In this document: in pieces, positions 61,870 to 64,000 of the stretch
How the letters are laid out: each line of letters starts with the position of its first letter
Numbering within the stretch: the stretch's first letter is position 1
Origin: UBA2965 sp036526135
GTDB taxonomy: Bacteria; Pseudomonadota; Gammaproteobacteria; Pseudomonadales; Azotimanducaceae
NCBI GenBank assembly: GCA_036526135.1
Contig: DATCZA010000018.1
Span: 62,001 to 126,000 of the forward strand
Direction of reading: 5' to 3'
DNA length: 64,000 bases
Made by a program: the position numbers and the translations under genes
Notes under the pieces: model-generated
Seen by the model: only the letters and a program-made list of their open reading frames with translations
What the model was told of the DNA's origin: nothing
The model's database searches: none

Positions 61870-62844
61870 TCAACCTCCGTTATCGCTCCACAGCTGTGCA
61901 GCCCCGAGCACCCCGCTCTCCGCGCCCAGCTGAGGCGCTTTCACCTGCGTGTCGCACTCGCCCGAAAAGACGTAGCGCGCGAGCATCTCGTTGACCGGCT
62001 GATACAGCGCCTGCACGTTCGACAACCCACCGCCCAGCACGATCACCGCCGGGTCAACGATGTTCACGATCTGAGCCAGGCTGCGCGCGAGCATTCGGGT
62101 GTACAGGAAAAACGTCTGCTCCGAGCGCTCGTCGCGACGCTTGGCAAGCGTCTCCGTGGGGACGTCCTCGCTCCAAAGCTCGCGGTGCGTCTGCCGCCAC
62201 CCGGGGCCGCTGAGGTAGGTTTCCACGCAGCCCGGCCGTCCGCAGTAGCAGGTTCTGACCGCCAGCCGAGATTCTAGCGCATTCGCCTGCTCGTGCCGGC
62301 GATCCAGTTCGCTTCCCACCGAGATTTCCAGCGCTTCGTGCAGGCCCAGATAAGGCAGCGGCGTGTGCCCCCACTCGCCGGCCAGCCCATTCGGCCCGCT
62401 CATCAGCCGTCCCCCGGTCACGAAGCCGCCACCCACGCCGGTGCCCAGGATGACGCCGAAGACGCTCCCATATCCCCGGCCCGTTCCGGCCATGGCTTCC
62501 GAGAGAGCAAAACAGTCGGCGTCGTTGGCGATGCGTACGCGGGCCCCGAGCGCATGCTCCAGATCGAGCAGCAGCGGTTGCCCGTTGAGCCAGGTGGAGT
62601 TGCAGTTCTTCATCGCGCTCCGCTGCGCCATCCAGATGCCGGGGGTGCCGATGCCCACGGGCAGATCACGCGCCTCGCCGGAGTCGCCGTCGAGCTCGGC
62701 AACCATGCGCACGATGGCCGCAACGGTGCCGGCGTAGCTTTGCGACGGCGTCGCCGCCCGTCGCGTCGACAGCACCCGGCCGTCCTCCGCCAGCACGATG
62801 CCCTTGATCTTGGTGCCGCCCAGGTCGATGCCGATGCGTTTCAC
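61870..62844 (-). CDS. ROK-family sugar kinase/regulator-like protein
   Basis: 324 aa from the GTG at 62844, which overlaps the ampD stop (GTGA); a longer in-frame start adds ten residues and is not favoured. The ATP motif is GIDLGGTKIKGIV, the sugar loop is IANDADCFALSEA, and the zinc site is CYCGRPGCVETYLSGPG. There is no N-terminal HTH, so it is a ROK kinase (glucokinase or N-acetylhexosamine kinase-like). Between ampD and aceE, it could feed recycled wall sugars into metabolism. Confidence 0.88.
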   Translation of the reverse strand: MKRIGIDLGGTKIKGIVLAEDGRVLSTRRAATPSQSYAGTVAAIVRMVAELDGDSGEARDLPVGIGTPGIWMAQRSAMKNCNSTWLNGQPLLLDLEHALGARVRIANDADCFALSEAMAGTGRGYGSVFGVILGTGVGGGFVTGGRLMSGPNGLAGEWGHTPLPYLGLHEALEISVGSELDRRHEQANALESRLAVRTCYCGRPGCVETYLSGPGWRQTHRELWSEDVPTETLAKRRDERSEQTFFLYTRMLARSLAQIVNIVDPAVIVLGGGLSNVQALYQPVNEMLARYVFSGECDTQVKAPQLGAESGVLGAAQLWSDNGG

Positions 62845-63392
62845 GGGCCCGCCAGCGCGCCGAGGTAACGGCACCAGTCGAAGGCGGGGCCCGGATCCGT
62901 CTTGCGCTCCGGCGCGATTTCCTGGTGCCCAACAACGGCGTCCACGGACAGCCGCGGGTAGCGATCGAACAGGGCCCGGCTCACCGCAATAAGCGCCCGG
63001 TACTGCGCGTCGGCATAGTCCAGCTCATCGGTCCCTTCGAGCTCGATGCCGATGGCGTAGTCGTTGCACGAGGGCCGGCCGCACCAACCGGATGATCCCG
63101 CGTGCCATGCGCGCCGGTGGAAGGGAACGTACTGGGTGATTCGGCCGGCGCGATCGATGAGCAGGTGGGCCGAAACGCGCACGTCACGAAGCTCTGCCAG
63201 CCCGGGGTCCAGCTCATCGGGCAGGGAGTTGGTGAAGAGGCCGTCGACGAGATCGCCGCCGAAACGACCCGGCGGCAGGGATATCCCGTGGATCACGATC
63301 AGCGAGACGTCCTCGGGATCGGGACGCTCGTCGCAGTTGGGCGAGGCCCGGAACGGAACCCCGACGAGGCAATGGTCTTTCCTGACGCGCAA
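62841..63392 (-). CDS. ampD: 1,6-anhydro-N-acetylmuramyl-L-alanine amidase AmpD
   Basis: About 183 aa from a TTG at 63392, which gives the E. coli AmpD length; no nearer ATG or GTG exists, and any longer frame would run into the nadC leader. Zinc ligands and motif: LIVIHGISLPP, SAHLLIDRAGRITQYVPF, RAWHAGSS, CNDYAIGIELEGTD and APERKTDPGPAFDW. It cleaves the stem peptide from anhydro-muropeptides in the cytoplasm during recycling. Head-to-head with nadC, as in E. coli. Confidence 0.9.
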   Translation of the reverse strand: MRVRKDHCLVGVPFRASPNCDERPDPEDVSLIVIHGISLPPGRFGGDLVDGLFTNSLPDELDPGLAELRDVRVSAHLLIDRAGRITQYVPFHRRAWHAGSSGWCGRPSCNDYAIGIELEGTDELDYADAQYRALIAVSRALFDRYPRLSVDAVVGHQEIAPERKTDPGPAFDWCRYLGALAGP

Positions 63393-63478
63393 AACCTGTG
63401 ATCCGTGACCGGCACTGAAGCAGATTCTATTGAAGTAGAATGGCCCGCGCACAACTATCGGATATCGGAGGCAGCCCG

Positions 63479-64000
63479 ATGGCGCCCGACGGGTTCCCAC
63501 ACGCCGACGAGCTGGCAGACGCCGTGGGCGAAAGCGTGCGCGCGGCTCTTGCCGAGGACGTGGGCACCGGGGACATCACCGCGGAGCTGATCGCGCCTGA
63601 CGCCCGGGCAACCGCAGAGGTTATCACCCGGGACGAGGGCATTTTCTGCGGGGCGCCCTGGGTGCTCGAAACCTGCGCCCAGGTGGACGCCGCCATCGAG
63701 GTGACCCTTCACTGCGCGGACGGCGATCGCGTCTCGCCGGGGCAGACGCTCTTTGCTCTGAGCGGCCCCGCGAGGGGTCTGCTCACGGCCGAACGGACCA
63801 TGCTGAATTTCGTTCAGCTGTTGTCAGGGACGGCCACGGCGACGCGGCGCTACGTCGATCTGATCGCGGGCACGGCGGCTCGGCTGCTCGACACCCGCAA
63901 GACGGTTCCCGGGCTGCGCATGGCGCAGAAGTACGCCGTGCACTGCGGCGGCGGGCACAATCACCGGATCGGGCTCTTCGACGCTTTTCTGATCAAAGAG
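63479..64000 (+). CDS. nadC: Quinolinate phosphoribosyltransferase (decarboxylating), 3' truncated by window
   Basis: The frame stays open to the window end, so only the first 174 residues are present. Landmarks are LAEDVGTGDITAELI, TRDEGIFCGAPWV, LTAERTMLNFVQLLSG and LLDTRKTVPGLRMAQKYAV, where the Arg/Lys residues bind phosphoribosyl pyrophosphate and quinolinate. It makes nicotinate mononucleotide in NAD synthesis. The start is the ATG at 63479, since GGAGG at 63467-63471 lies seven bases upstream; an in-frame ATG at 63440 lacks such a site. Confidence 0.95.
   Translation, partial: MAPDGFPHADELADAVGESVRAALAEDVGTGDITAELIAPDARATAEVITRDEGIFCGAPWVLETCAQVDAAIEVTLHCADGDRVSPGQTLFALSGPARGLLTAERTMLNFVQLLSGTATATRRYVDLIAGTAARLLDTRKTVPGLRMAQKYAVHCGGGHNHRIGLFDAFLIKE

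Noticed and set aside
63393..63500. Longer AmpD reading frame reaching into the nadC leader
   Set aside because: It would overlap the nadC start and add about 36 residues absent from the family.

Overview
The window is a GC-rich (roughly two thirds G+C by eye) chromosomal segment of a gammaproteobacterium. The evidence is the divergent ampD/nadC pair, homodimeric-type aceE with two-lipoyl aceF, metR, sbcB, a GspA/GspB (ExeA/ExeB) pair, fxsA beside groESL, and yajQ. The groES promoter carries a perfect CIRCE operator, so this lineage controls groESL through HrcA. The gene mix (P450s, Rieske oxygenases, many SDRs, AttH-type lipoprotein) fits an environmental aerobic heterotroph. I cannot place the genus. 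I saw no rRNA, tRNA, insertion sequence, phage gene or CRISPR array. Genes are packed tightly and no gene-free stretch exceeds about 240 bases.

Layout. 1-2353 (+): end of a luciferase-like flavin monooxygenase, then a translationally coupled Rieske oxygenase alpha subunit and Rieske ferredoxin. 2365-5946: SixA-like phosphatase, a small membrane protein, a PNPOx-like protein, metR, and a divergent HD hydrolase. 6026-9922: a coupled glycosyltransferase / methyltransferase / alpha-alpha-toroid operon facing a second methyltransferase, plus an unlisted 43-aa acidic ORF. 9941-15961 (-): a CoA-ester operon with a four-part biotin carboxylase system (separate biotin carboxylase, 74-aa biotin carrier and carboxyltransferase), an enoyl-CoA hydratase, an SDR and a limonene-epoxide-hydrolase-family enzyme. 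15998-29916 (+): a 13-gene catabolic run with a molybdenum hydroxylase large subunit, amidohydrolase, two tandem unusual P450s, three SDRs, a ThuA-like protein, a second Rieske oxygenase, a two-domain cupin and two NTF2-fold proteins. The stretch from 17229 to 25522 is almost all start/stop overlaps.

29913-35161 (-): purC, SDR, a transsulfuration-family PLP enzyme, and a REC-PAS-GGDEF-EAL protein. 35238-40762 (-): an AttH-type lipoprotein/ABC exporter cassette with Nudix hydrolases on both sides. 40851-43664: RHH protein and unusual response regulator, facing sbcB. 43689-46121: an SLC13 transporter that overlaps a predicted aminopeptidase tail to tail. 46215-49503 (+): acyltransferase, gspA, gspB. 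49530-53193 (-): coiled-coil membrane protein, PuuD-like membrane protein, groEL, groES. 53323-55682 (-): fxsA, AmpG-like transporter, yajQ. 55891-57458 (+): REC plus degenerate GGDEF protein, and a PduO-type cobalamin adenosyltransferase. 57477-63392 (-): aceF, aceE, ROK kinase, ampD. nadC (+) runs off the right edge.

The most interesting parts are the two catabolic operons and the palindromic control region at 55821-55859. The epoxide hydrolase, acyl-CoA carboxylase, P450s and Rieske enzymes together point to breakdown of a cyclic, perhaps terpenoid-like, substrate. That is inference; no substrate can be read from sequence alone. The P450 pair has a His where the I-helix acid normally sits, in both copies.
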